In this document: positions 1 to 6,766 of the stretch, piece by piece
Numbering within the stretch: the first letter of the stretch is position 1
Layout: every line of letters starts with the position of its first letter
Assembly: GCA_016219165.1 (NCBI GenBank)
Contig: JACRCB010000184.1
Location: 1 to 7,998 of the forward strand
DNA: 7,998 bases
Origin: Deltaproteobacteria bacterium
GTDB taxonomy: Bacteria; Desulfobacterota; GWC2-55-46; DRQE01
Direction of reading: 5' to 3'
Notes under the pieces: generated by a model
Told to the model about the DNA's origin: nothing
Database searches by the model: none
The model's input: the letters and a program-made list of their open reading frames with translations, nothing else
Translations under genes and position numbers: made by a program

Positions 1-59
1 GTGGAACCCTTTCTTTCAGGGGTCCTAAGACTTTTGAAGGGAGTAAATCCGGGACGGAT

Positions 60-1637
60 ATGGGCGCGGCGGCCAAGAAAAGCAGATTGACTGTACTTAC
101 CCCCAAGGAAATAGAGATAATAAGACTGGTGCAGGAGGGTAAGACAAACGACGATATAGGCACCATCCTCGGAAAATCCAAATGGACATCGAAGTATCAC
201 CTTAAAAACATACTGAGGAAATTGAACGTCACAACGCGCGCCCAGGCCGTAGGACAGGCGATAGGGATGGGGATATTGCCGGTGCCGAAGCCCCATGTGC
301 AGGAGGCGGAGGGCCCTGTGATGAGCGTAGGGGTAGTGGGGTGCGGCAAGGGCGGGACCGCCGTTATTAATCTGTTTATTGACAATCCGGGGGTTAAGAT
401 AGAATGGGTGGCCGACAGAAACCCGGCCGCTCCGGGGATAATGATTGCCAGGCAGATGGGGGTGCCCATATCCGATGATTACAGGGTGTTCCTCGACAGG
501 AAGGTCGACGTGGTGATAAACCTTACCGGTTCGGCAAAGGTGGCGGAAGACTTAAGGATGTCCATACCCGCCGATACCGAACTCATGGGCGGGGTTTCCG
601 CCAAAATCATGTGGCAGCTCTTTGAGGAGAGAAGAAAGAGGGCGGAGGAGAGGGACAAGCTGTTAAAGGAGCATGAGGCGCTCTACCACCTCGGCCACGT
701 TGTGGAGAGCATAGACAGCGTAAAAGACGCCGGCCACGCCATAGTCGATTACGCGACGAAACTTACAACGACACCCGCGGGAAGCCTTGCGCTCTTCGAT
801 GAAAAGAACGAGAGCATGATGCTCGCCGCCGCAAAGGGATTCAGTTCCGACTTCAAAAAGGTCGAGCGGTGGGATATAAGGGCGGGGGGGCTCACCAACG
901 CCATATTGAACCACGACGGCCCGTTCTTCATTCCGGACATGAGGGAATTTACAAACCCTAACCCGGTGCTCCTGAAAGAGGGCGTAAGGACGCTCCTTGC
1001 GTCCTCGCTTACGGTCGAGGGCAGGATAGTCGGTGTTCTCTATGTAAACGATTTCAAGGTGAGAAGGTTCAGGGCCGAAGACATCTCGCTTTTTTCTCTC
1101 CTTACCGTCTATGCGGGCCTTACCATGGAGAGGGTGAAATCCCTCGAGGAAACGCGCCTTTTAAGCATATCGGACGGGCTTACCGGGCTCTACAACCAGC
1201 GCTACCTCATGGAGCAGTTGAAGAAAGAAATCCAGAGGGCCCAGAGGCATAAACATCCGCTTTCGATAATCATGTTCGACATAGACCATTTCAAGGAATA
1301 TAACGACGCCTTCGGCCATCTCGAAGGGAATAAGGTTCTTAAGGCGGTGGCGAAACTCCTCAATCAGAATACGAGGGTTACCGACACGGTCGGAAGGTTC
1401 GGAGGGGAGGAGTTCTGCATAATAATGCCGCAGATCAGGAAAGACGGGGGCAAGGCATTCGGGTTAAGGGTCATAAGCGAGATGGAGAAGTACCCGATGC
1501 CAAATAGGACCGTGACCCTTAGCGGAGGCATTGCCTGCTTCCCCGCGGACGGGAAAACCCACCTTGCGCTTTTAAGGAAGGCGGATGCAAGGCTCTATAA
1601 GGCGAAGAAGGGCGGCAGGAACAGGATGTGCTGTTAG
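60..1637 (+). CDS. Diguanylate cyclase with LuxR-type HTH, Rossmann-like and GAF-like modules
   Basis: The 525-aa product probably makes c-di-GMP from two GTP in response to a bound signal. Residues about 12-74 match a LuxR/GerE helix-turn-helix (LTPKEIEII start, NILRKLNV recognition region). Residues about 88-185 look like a dinucleotide-binding Rossmann module with GxGxxG at 94-99 and an acidic residue (D119) after the second strand. A short charged, probably coiled linker (about 186-208) leads to a GAF-like domain (about 205-360). The C-terminus (370-520) is a GGDEF domain with FDIDHFK at 406-412, GGEEF at 448-452 and an RxxD product-inhibition site (R439-D442) five residues upstream, so it should be active and feedback-inhibited. 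No membrane segment or signal peptide is seen. The reading frame stays open to the left window edge and the ATG has only a distant purine-rich GAAGGGAG, so the true start may lie upstream. Domain calls are strong; the ligand is unknown. Confidence 0.9.
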   Translation: MGAAAKKSRLTVLTPKEIEIIRLVQEGKTNDDIGTILGKSKWTSKYHLKNILRKLNVTTRAQAVGQAIGMGILPVPKPHVQEAEGPVMSVGVVGCGKGGTAVINLFIDNPGVKIEWVADRNPAAPGIMIARQMGVPISDDYRVFLDRKVDVVINLTGSAKVAEDLRMSIPADTELMGGVSAKIMWQLFEERRKRAEERDKLLKEHEALYHLGHVVESIDSVKDAGHAIVDYATKLTTTPAGSLALFDEKNESMMLAAAKGFSSDFKKVERWDIRAGGLTNAILNHDGPFFIPDMREFTNPNPVLLKEGVRTLLASSLTVEGRIVGVLYVNDFKVRRFRAEDISLFSLLTVYAGLTMERVKSLEETRLLSISDGLTGLYNQRYLMEQLKKEIQRAQRHKHPLSIIMFDIDHFKEYNDAFGHLEGNKVLKAVAKLLNQNTRVTDTVGRFGGEEFCIIMPQIRKDGGKAFGLRVISEMEKYPMPNRTVTLSGGIACFPADGKTHLALLRKADARLYKAKKGGRNRMCC

Positions 1638-1642
1638 AGGGG

Positions 1643-1722
1643 GATTGGAGTACTTGCGAGAGCAAGGCATAATTGCCCTTCCTTTAGGAAGGACTCCAAT
1701 CGCAAGGACTCCAAGACTCCAA
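1643..1722. repeat. Nested inverted repeats between convergent genes
   Basis: The gap between the cyclase stop and the ligA stop holds dense dyad symmetry. GATTGGAGT (1643-1651) pairs perfectly with ACTCCAATC (1693-1701). Between them lie three contiguous small hairpins: CTTGC/GCAAG with a GAGA loop (1653-1666), GCA/TGC (1667-1676) and CCTTCC/GGAAGG with a TTTA loop (1677-1692). Alternatively TTGGAGTACTTGCGA (1645-1659) pairs at 14 of 15 positions with TCGCAAGGACTCCAA (1700-1714). GACTCCAA occurs three times (1692-1699, 1707-1714, 1715-1722). It may work as a bidirectional transcript end, but no T-tract follows. It could also be a remnant of a small palindromic repeat element. Symmetry is read directly; function is inferred. 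Confidence 0.6.
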
Positions 1723-1764
1723 GGCCTGCCCTACGGTCTTATAAGCAAGTAAATACCTGCCATC

Positions 1765-3831
1765 TCACCCCTGAACCATCTTCCTGAATTCTTCTTCCGA
1801 TATTATCTTAAGCCCCAGCGCTTTCGCCTTGTCGTATTTAGAGCCCGGGGATTCTCCGGCAACAACATAGTCCACGTTTTTGCTTACTGCCGGCGCGGCA
1901 ATCCCGCCCTTTTCTTCAACGAGCCTCTTTGCCTCTTCCCGCGAAAAGGTGCGCAGGGCGCCGGTGAATAAAAATGTCTTTCCGTCGAGCACCCCTTGCC
2001 CGGCTTTTTTTCCCGGGAACCCGACCCCCGCCTTTCTGAGTTTTTCTATCACTTTTACGTTCTGGGGTTCGCTGAAGAAATCCACGATGCTCCTCGCGGT
2101 CTCAGGGCCTATCCCGTGCACAGCCATGAGTTCCTCCTCCTTTGCCTCCATGTTTGCCTCCATGCCGGGCTTCATGAAAGGAGAGAGGCTTTTGAACTCT
2201 CTTGCCAGCACCCCGGCCATGTGCTCGCCGACCCCGCGTATGCCGAGCGAGTAGATAAGCCTTTCGAGCGTCGGGGTTTTGCTTTTCTCTATGGACTCGA
2301 TTAGGTTGTCCGCGGATTTTTCGGCCCACCTCTCGAGTTTCACAATATCGTCTTTTTTAAGGTAGTATATGTCCGCAACGTCTTTTATAAGCCCGTCCTT
2401 GACGAACTGCTCAACGTGCTTTTCTCCCAGCCCCTCGATGTCCATCGCCCTCCGGGAGGAGAAGTGGCTTATGGTCTCCATGAGTTGCGCAGGGCAGGAT
2501 AACCCCCCGGTGCAGAAGTGTATTGCCCCTGTCTTTTCAACCTTCGAGCCGCACTCCGGGCATACGGCAGGCATCGTGAAGGGTTTTTCCGTCCCCCTTC
2601 TTCTGTCTTTTACAACGCAGAACACCTCGGGTATGACGTCCCCGGCCCTCTCTACAATTACCGTATCCCCTATGCGGACGTCTTTCCTGTCTATATCGTC
2701 CTGGTTGTGGAGGGTGGCCCTCTCTATCGTAACCCCTCCGACTGTAACCGGCTCTAACAGGGCAACAGGGGTGAGAGCGCCTGTCCTGCCCACACCGACT
2801 TCGATTCCTTTTACTACCGTTGTTTCCTGTTCCGGCTCGAACTTAAAGGCGAGCGCCCATTTGGGGTTGCGGGTGCGCATTCCGAGTTTTTCCTGAAGGG
2901 CAAGATTGTTCACCTTCAACACGACTCCGTCGAGTTTGTATCCGAGTTTTTCTCTTAGTCCCTCAATCTTTTTATGGTACTTTATCGCCCCCTCGATAGT
3001 GTCAACCACATCTATAAGGGGGTTAACCTTGATTCCGGCTTTTTTAAGGTACTCAAGCATTTCCATGTGGGTTGAGAATTGTATGCCATCCACCCGGCCC
3101 ACGCCGTAGCAGAATATGTCGAGCGGGCGGGAGGCGGTTATGCGCGGGTCGAGTTGCCTGAGGCTTCCCGCGGCCGCATTGCGCGGGTTAGAGAAGAGGG
3201 GCTCCCCCTTTTTCTCTCTTTCCGCGTTTATCTTCCTGAAGCCTTCCTTGGGGAGATAGACCTCCCCTCTGACCTCAAGCCTGCGGGGTATGATTGCTTT
3301 TTCTTTACCGCGGGACAAAAGGCGCAGCGGCACGCTCTTTACTGTCCTTAGATTCTGCGTTATGTCCTCACCCGTATATCCGTCCCCGCGCGTCGAGCCG
3401 CTTTTAAAGGCCCCGTTTTCATAGACAAGTTCTACCGCAAGGCCGTCTATCTTGGGCTCCGCGACGTATTCGAATTCTTGAGCAGTCTTTAAAAACCTCT
3501 TTATCCTCCGGTCAAACTCGCGAGCCTCCTCCTCTGAAAAGGCGTTGTCGAGAGAGAGCATGGGCAGGGTGTGCTTTATCGTTCCGAACTCAGGAAGGGG
3601 TTTTGCCCCGACCCTCTGGGTGGGGGAGTCCGGGGTTACAAGTCCCGGGAATCTCTCTTCTATCTCTTCAAGCCTCAGCATGAGCCGGTCGAACCCGGCG
3701 TCGCTTATTACGGGGCTGTCGAGGGTGTAGTAACGGTAGTTGTGAAAGTTTATCTCCTCACGGAGTTCTTCCGCTTCCTTAAGCGCCTCTTTCACGGTTA
3801 ACCTTTCAACGTCTTTCCACGTTCTCGTCAT
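1765..3831 (-). CDS. ligA: NAD+-dependent DNA ligase LigA
   Basis: This 688-aa protein seals nicks in DNA during replication and repair, using NAD+ to form a ligase-AMP intermediate. Domains in order: Ia NMN-binding region (HNYRYY at about 30, SDAGFD at about 43-48, with Phe where E. coli LigA has Tyr35), adenylation domain with the nucleophilic lysine in KIDG (K127), OB fold, a Cys4 zinc finger (C424, C427, C440, C446), helix-hairpin-helix repeats (about 458-590) and a C-terminal BRCT domain (about 611-688). All are intact and length is close to the family norm. The frame is open back to a GTG at 3957, which would add 42 residues; I chose the ATG at 3831 because the extra part resembles no ligase sequence, is largely translated tandem repeat, and contains a likely promoter. 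No Shine-Dalgarno sequence precedes either start. It is the last gene of the leftward cluster. Confidence 0.96.
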   Translation of the reverse strand: MTRTWKDVERLTVKEALKEAEELREEINFHNYRYYTLDSPVISDAGFDRLMLRLEEIEERFPGLVTPDSPTQRVGAKPLPEFGTIKHTLPMLSLDNAFSEEEAREFDRRIKRFLKTAQEFEYVAEPKIDGLAVELVYENGAFKSGSTRGDGYTGEDITQNLRTVKSVPLRLLSRGKEKAIIPRRLEVRGEVYLPKEGFRKINAEREKKGEPLFSNPRNAAAGSLRQLDPRITASRPLDIFCYGVGRVDGIQFSTHMEMLEYLKKAGIKVNPLIDVVDTIEGAIKYHKKIEGLREKLGYKLDGVVLKVNNLALQEKLGMRTRNPKWALAFKFEPEQETTVVKGIEVGVGRTGALTPVALLEPVTVGGVTIERATLHNQDDIDRKDVRIGDTVIVERAGDVIPEVFCVVKDRRRGTEKPFTMPAVCPECGSKVEKTGAIHFCTGGLSCPAQLMETISHFSSRRAMDIEGLGEKHVEQFVKDGLIKDVADIYYLKKDDIVKLERWAEKSADNLIESIEKSKTPTLERLIYSLGIRGVGEHMAGVLAREFKSLSPFMKPGMEANMEAKEEELMAVHGIGPETARSIVDFFSEPQNVKVIEKLRKAGVGFPGKKAGQGVLDGKTFLFTGALRTFSREEAKRLVEEKGGIAAPAVSKNVDYVVAGESPGSKYDKAKALGLKIISEEEFRKMVQG

Positions 3832-3832
3832 A

Positions 3833-3869
3833 GGAGTATTATGGGGAGTATTTATGGGGAGTATTATGG
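3833..3869 (-). repeat. Tandem 12-13 bp repeat in ligA leader
   Basis: Three head-to-tail copies, GGAGTATTATGG (3833-3844), GGAGTATTTATGG (3845-3857) and GGAGTATTATGG (3858-3869) on the plus strand, are followed by a degenerate start of a fourth (3870-3879). Read in the ligA direction the unit is CCATAATACTCC and ends one base before the chosen ATG. The array takes the place where a ribosome binding site would be expected; its ACTCC ends resemble the 16S anti-Shine-Dalgarno rather than the Shine-Dalgarno sequence. Confidence 0.8.
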
Positions 3870-3874
3870 GAATA

Positions 3875-3903
3875 TTATTAACACAGGGAAGAACGTCCGT
3901 CAA
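3875..3903 (-). promoter_or_regulatory. Predicted sigma-70 promoter for ligA
   Basis: On the minus strand TTGACG (plus 3898-3903) is followed after 17 bp by TAATAA (plus 3875-3880), with TG one base before the -10 box (extended -10). Transcription would start near 3868, giving a leader of about 37 nt formed by the tandem repeat. The promoter lies inside the longest possible ligA reading frame, which favours the downstream ATG at 3831. Confidence 0.5.
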
Positions 3904-4013
3904 TTCGTCGATTTGTCCGGGGTGGTGCATTTTCTGTAGAGAGTTTTCTATTGTCACTGAAACTTTCAGATAAGAGGGGTAAAGGTATTAGAATGGAGCG
4001 TTGCGGGGATGGC

Positions 4014-4121
4014 TCATCGTTTTTCGGCCAGCCCGGATTCTTTGAGAGCCTCCTTAAGTTCTTCAATGGGCAATCCCACAACGTTTGTGAACGAACCCTC
4101 GATTTTCTCGATAAATCTGCG
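4014..4121 (-). other. Out-of-frame 3' end of maf
   Basis: One reading frame away from the end of the maf frame, these bases encode 35 residues and a TGA stop. They include FIEKIEGSFTNVVGLP, the conserved C-terminal signature of Maf proteins. Removing one G from the G4 run (CCCC at plus 4123-4126) joins the two frames into a 194-residue protein of normal Maf length. The stretch is therefore the displaced C-terminus of maf and not a separate gene. Confidence 0.88.
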
Positions 4122-4599
4122 GCCCCGTCGCCTCCGCCCCGTAAGCGCCCGCCTTGTCGAACGGTTCTTCCGTTTCGATGTAGTCTTCTATCTCTTTTTT
4201 ACCAAGCCTCCTGAACGTTACCCTGCTCTCGACCGCCTTCGAAACACTTTTTTTTGTCCGCGCATTGAGTATGGAGAATGCCGTTATGACCGTATGGGTC
4301 CTTGCGCTGAGGGTGGAGAGCATCCGCCGGGCGGCGTTTCTGTCCGCGGGTTTTCCGAGGATATCTCCGTCTATGACGACGACGGTATCCGCGCCTATTA
4401 TATAACCCGAGTCCCTGCCTTCCCCGGCCTTGCGTGCCTTTTCCGTTGCGAGTCTTCTTGTGTGCTCCACCGGGCTCTCCCCTCCTTTTATCCTCTCGTC
4501 CACCTCCGCCGGATGGATATCGAACCTCTCTACGAGGTTTTTAAGCAGGGCCTTTCTTCTCGGGGACGAGGATGCGAGTATTATCTTTTCTTTCTTCAT
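4063..4599 (-). CDS. maf: Maf-family nucleoside triphosphate pyrophosphatase (frameshifted C-terminus)
   Basis: Maf proteins hydrolyse non-canonical or pyrimidine NTPs to NMP and pyrophosphate in the cytoplasm (house-cleaning; also linked to septum inhibition). The N-terminus has the ASSSPRR signature (residues 9-15), and GADTVV at 69-74 carries the catalytic Asp71. EEPFDKAGAYG (144-154) is also typical, closest to the YhdE-like dTTP/UTP subgroup. The frame then departs from the family: after about residue 159 it gives 19 unrelated residues and stops at 4063, while the expected ending lies in another frame (to 4014). The cause is one extra G in a G4 run at 4123-4126, either an assembly error or a real mutation. 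Start ATG 4599 fits the family, although no clear Shine-Dalgarno is seen; it lies 17 bp after the upstream heme-protein gene, so translation may be coupled. Confidence 0.9.
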   Translation of the reverse strand: MKKEKIILASSSPRRKALLKNLVERFDIHPAEVDERIKGGESPVEHTRRLATEKARKAGEGRDSGYIIGADTVVVIDGDILGKPADRNAARRMLSTLSARTHTVITAFSILNARTKKSVSKAVESRVTFRRLGKKEIEDYIETEEPFDKAGAYGAEATGPQIYRENRGFVHKRCGIAH

Positions 4600-4616
4600 G
4601 GCGCAGGCCGCCGCGT

Positions 4617-5225
4617 TTACTCGAACGTCAACGGTATCTTTACGCTCACCGCGCCTCTTACCTCCCCGACCTTATAGTCCACCGCTTTATCATGGGGGTA
4701 GGCCTGCCTTAAAAACTGCTGGATTCCTTCCGGGACGTCATCCTTCGACCCATGGCACTTAAGGCACATTTCTTTTATTATGAGGGGCTTTAAGTACCTC
4801 ATATACCTCGTGCCTTCTTCGAATGTGATTTTATAGTCCTCATACCCGTCGGTAATCTTTCCCTCTTTGCCGAGCCTGTCGAACGCCATGAGCCTTTCTT
4901 TCTCATAGGAGTCGGGGTTGTTGGCAAGGTTGCGGTATCTGAGGCTCACTCTTCTTATGTAGTAGCCGGTCCGGTCGTTGAATGCCCGGAGAAGATTCTG
5001 GGACGAGCCTGCGCAGCCCTCTATCGCCTTCAGGTAATCGCCGCTGCCGAGGGACATGGTCAGGGTGCTTATGAATTCGTTCGAAAAGTCCGTTGTGATT
5101 TCCCTGCCTTTCTCCAGCGCCTCTTCCTTCGGCAGGTGCGCCCCGGGCTGGGACAACGCAATACTGCCCAACATCAACCATGCAAAAGAGGTTGTAAATA
5201 TCCATTTCGCCGCCTTCCTTGACAT
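4617..5225 (-). CDS. Tll0287-like (DUF3365) periplasmic c-type heme protein, copy A
   Basis: The 202-aa product starts with a signal peptide (basic MSRKAAK, hydrophobic to about residue 25). It then shows the DUF3365/Tll0287-like fold: a helical N-terminal half, the conserved YYIRRVSLRYRN block (88-99), a single heme-c motif CLKCH (154-158), and a RGAVSVKIPL ending. The family is PAS-like and binds one covalent heme, so a sensory or electron-transfer role in the periplasm is likely. Cys71, in AIEGC, sits where family members carry the cysteine reported as second axial heme ligand in Tll0287. I chose the ATG at 5225, eight codons inside the longest frame, because GGGAGGTG precedes it at good spacing. 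It is the downstream member of a tandem pair and is followed closely by maf. No membrane anchor or kinase domain is fused. Confidence 0.88.
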   Translation of the reverse strand: MSRKAAKWIFTTSFAWLMLGSIALSQPGAHLPKEEALEKGREITTDFSNEFISTLTMSLGSGDYLKAIEGCAGSSQNLLRAFNDRTGYYIRRVSLRYRNLANNPDSYEKERLMAFDRLGKEGKITDGYEDYKITFEEGTRYMRYLKPLIIKEMCLKCHGSKDDVPEGIQQFLRQAYPHDKAVDYKVGEVRGAVSVKIPLTFE

Positions 5226-5258
5226 ATCCACCTCCCGATGATATTTCAATACCGGTTT

Positions 5259-5277
5259 CCCCGGACCCGGCCCGGGG
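5259..5277. other. GC-rich hairpin between heme paralogs
   Basis: CCCCGG (5259-5264) and CCGGGG (5272-5277) form a perfect 6-bp stem around a 7-nt loop, in the 60-bp gap between the two heme-protein genes. In the gene direction it is followed by AAACC and no T-run, so it is not a classical terminator there. It may tune relative expression or mRNA processing of the pair. Confidence 0.4.
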
Positions 5278-5285
5278 GCTTTTGG

Positions 5286-5936
5286 CTATTTCTTTAAAGG
5301 TTTTCCCTTCTCCGCGGTCAAGGGTATCTTTATGCTCACCGCCCCCCTGACACTCCCAACCCTAAAGTCCATTGCCGCATCCTGCGGATAATTTGCCTTT
5401 AGAAACCCCTTTACCTCCTCAGGGATGTCGTTTTTACCCCCATGGCACTTAAGGCACGCCTTATCCGTAGTAAGGGGCTTCATGTAGCGCAGATACTTTC
5501 TGCCTTTCTCAACCGTAACCTCATAGCTGTCGTATCTTCCGGTAATCTTTCCGGCCTTGTTGAGTGTTTCAAACCTCGTAAGCGCGGATTTTTCGTATGG
5601 GTCCGGGGCGTTTGCGGGATTGCGGTATCTGAGGCTTACCCTCTTCAGGTAGTAACCGGTCTGGTCGCGGAAGGCCTGTGTTATCTGCTGGGCGGTATTG
5701 GAGTATCCCTCTATGGCGATTAAGTAGTTCTCCTCGGTCATGAATGAGGAAAAAGAGTTTTGCAGTTCATTTGAAAAATCGGCTGAAATCTCCCTGCTTT
5801 TCTTCAAGGCTTCTTTTTCCGGGAGGGGAGGGCCGCCCCCCATCTCGCCACCCTGCGATAGCGCGAGGGCGGACAGAGAAAACCAGAAAAGCGCCGCTAT
5901 GGATATGCTCATGGCCATCTTTTTCGACTTCGACAT
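5286..5936 (-). CDS. Tll0287-like (DUF3365) periplasmic c-type heme protein, copy B
   Basis: This 216-aa paralog of the next gene aligns along its whole length: signal peptide (1 to about 27), a Gly/Pro-rich spacer, ISADFSNE, YYLKRVSLRYRNPANAPDPYE (two adjacent parts of one block near 95-115), heme motif CLKCH (161-165) and RGAVSIKIPL near the end. It should bind one covalent heme c in the periplasm and act as a redox sensor or electron carrier. At the position of Cys71 in copy A it has Tyr78 (AIEGY), so the second heme ligand probably differs. The ATG at 5936 was chosen over upstream starts because GGAGGTG sits just before it and the signal peptide begins there. The 107-bp gap before it carries a CCATCC/GGATGG hairpin (5995-6009) but no convincing promoter. 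Confidence 0.88.
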   Translation of the reverse strand: MSKSKKMAMSISIAALFWFSLSALALSQGGEMGGGPPLPEKEALKKSREISADFSNELQNSFSSFMTEENYLIAIEGYSNTAQQITQAFRDQTGYYLKRVSLRYRNPANAPDPYEKSALTRFETLNKAGKITGRYDSYEVTVEKGRKYLRYMKPLTTDKACLKCHGGKNDIPEEVKGFLKANYPQDAAMDFRVGSVRGAVSIKIPLTAEKGKPLKK

Positions 5937-6043
5937 TGGCACCTCCGAGATGTCTTTGTTAGAGAGTAACCGCGTATTTTGAGGAATCCGGCATCCATCC
6001 AAAGGATGGAGGAAAACTTCCCCGGGATGGGTCCGGAAGAAGT

Positions 6044-6676
6044 CTACAGGAAGTTCTCCGTGGAACCGTACCGTTCCTCCTTCCACGGGTCTCCGTGGTT
6101 ATGGTATCCGCGCGATTCCCAGAATCCAGGGGTATCTTCCCTTAAGAACTCCACCCCCTCCACCCATTTTGCGCTTTTCCAGAAATACAATCTGGGAACG
6201 ACGAGCCTTACGGGGAAACCGTGTTCCGGCCCGAGTATTTTCCCGTTATGTTTTACCGCAAAGAGGACGTCGCTATCAAAGAATTCTTCCATCGGAAGAT
6301 TCGTTGTAAAACCTCCCCATGAACGGACGATGACATATCCCGCATCCGGCCTTATCCTTACAAGGTCTTTGATTAATGAGGCTGGAACACCCTCCCAGAG
6401 ATTACCGAGGACGGACCACCCTGTAACGCAGTGGATGTCCGAAAAAACCCTTGCCGCCGCAAATCCCATGAACTCATCGAAGTCGAGGGTCTTTTCTTCT
6501 TCCACAAGCCCTTTTATCGTGAACGCCCACATGGAGGAGTTCGTTTGAGGGGTCTCTCCGTGATGGAGGACCGGCAAGGAACCGACCGTATGCTGGCCCG
6601 GAGGGATTCTGTTTTTTCTGAGTGTGTCAGGGCTTTTTATGATTCCCGGCTCTTTCATGGCAGGTAGCCGCATCAT
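6044..6676 (-). CDS. Sulfite-oxidase-like molybdopterin-dependent oxidoreductase
   Basis: The 210-aa product matches the short sulfite-oxidase-like family that holds a molybdenum-molybdopterin cofactor. Visible marks are the N-terminal RIPPGQ (23-28), the central IHCVTGWS (81-88) whose Cys83 should be the Mo ligand, WGGFTTNLP (120-128), HGFPVRLVVP (152-161) and the C-terminal WKSAKWVEGVEF (166-177). Length is normal for the single-domain family. It has no signal peptide, no heme domain and no dimerisation domain, so it is probably cytoplasmic; the substrate is unknown and sulfite should not be assumed. The next two genes encode periplasmic hemes, but direct electron transfer is doubtful across the membrane. 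Start is uncertain between ATG 6676, 6673 and 6658; none has a Shine-Dalgarno, and the promoter position suggests a leaderless mRNA. Confidence 0.88.
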   Translation of the reverse strand: MMRLPAMKEPGIIKSPDTLRKNRIPPGQHTVGSLPVLHHGETPQTNSSMWAFTIKGLVEEEKTLDFDEFMGFAAARVFSDIHCVTGWSVLGNLWEGVPASLIKDLVRIRPDAGYVIVRSWGGFTTNLPMEEFFDSDVLFAVKHNGKILGPEHGFPVRLVVPRLYFWKSAKWVEGVEFLREDTPGFWESRGYHNHGDPWKEERYGSTENFL

Positions 6677-6682
6677 TTAAAG

Positions 6683-6710
6683 ACTTTATCACACGGGCGG
6701 GATGTGTCAA
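6683..6710 (-). promoter_or_regulatory. Predicted sigma-70 promoter of the leftward cluster
   Basis: On the minus strand a consensus -35 TTGACA (plus 6705-6710) is followed after 16 bp by TAAAGT (plus 6683-6688), a 4/6 match to TATAAT. Transcription would begin about 6-7 bases downstream, at or next to the ATG at 6676. It lies about 57 bp from the tRNA fragment, so it belongs to the host side of the junction. Confidence 0.5.
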
Positions 6711-6766
6711 GTGGGCGGGGGCAAAAGGGGGCGACGGAAAGAGCCATGATTGCCTGCTGAAGAATA

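Noticed and set aside
3829..3957. Longer LigA starting at GTG 3957 or ATG 3930.
   Set aside because: The extra residues do not resemble LigA, include translated tandem repeat, overlap a likely promoter, and lack a ribosome binding site. It cannot be fully excluded.
4009..4677. A 222-residue plus-strand frame antisense to maf.
   Set aside because: Maf motifs on the minus strand explain the sequence; the plus frame shows no family features.
5995..6009. CCATCC/GGATGG hairpin as a terminator between the molybdoenzyme and heme genes.
   Set aside because: The 3-base loop is tight and no T-run follows in the gene direction, so termination is not supported.
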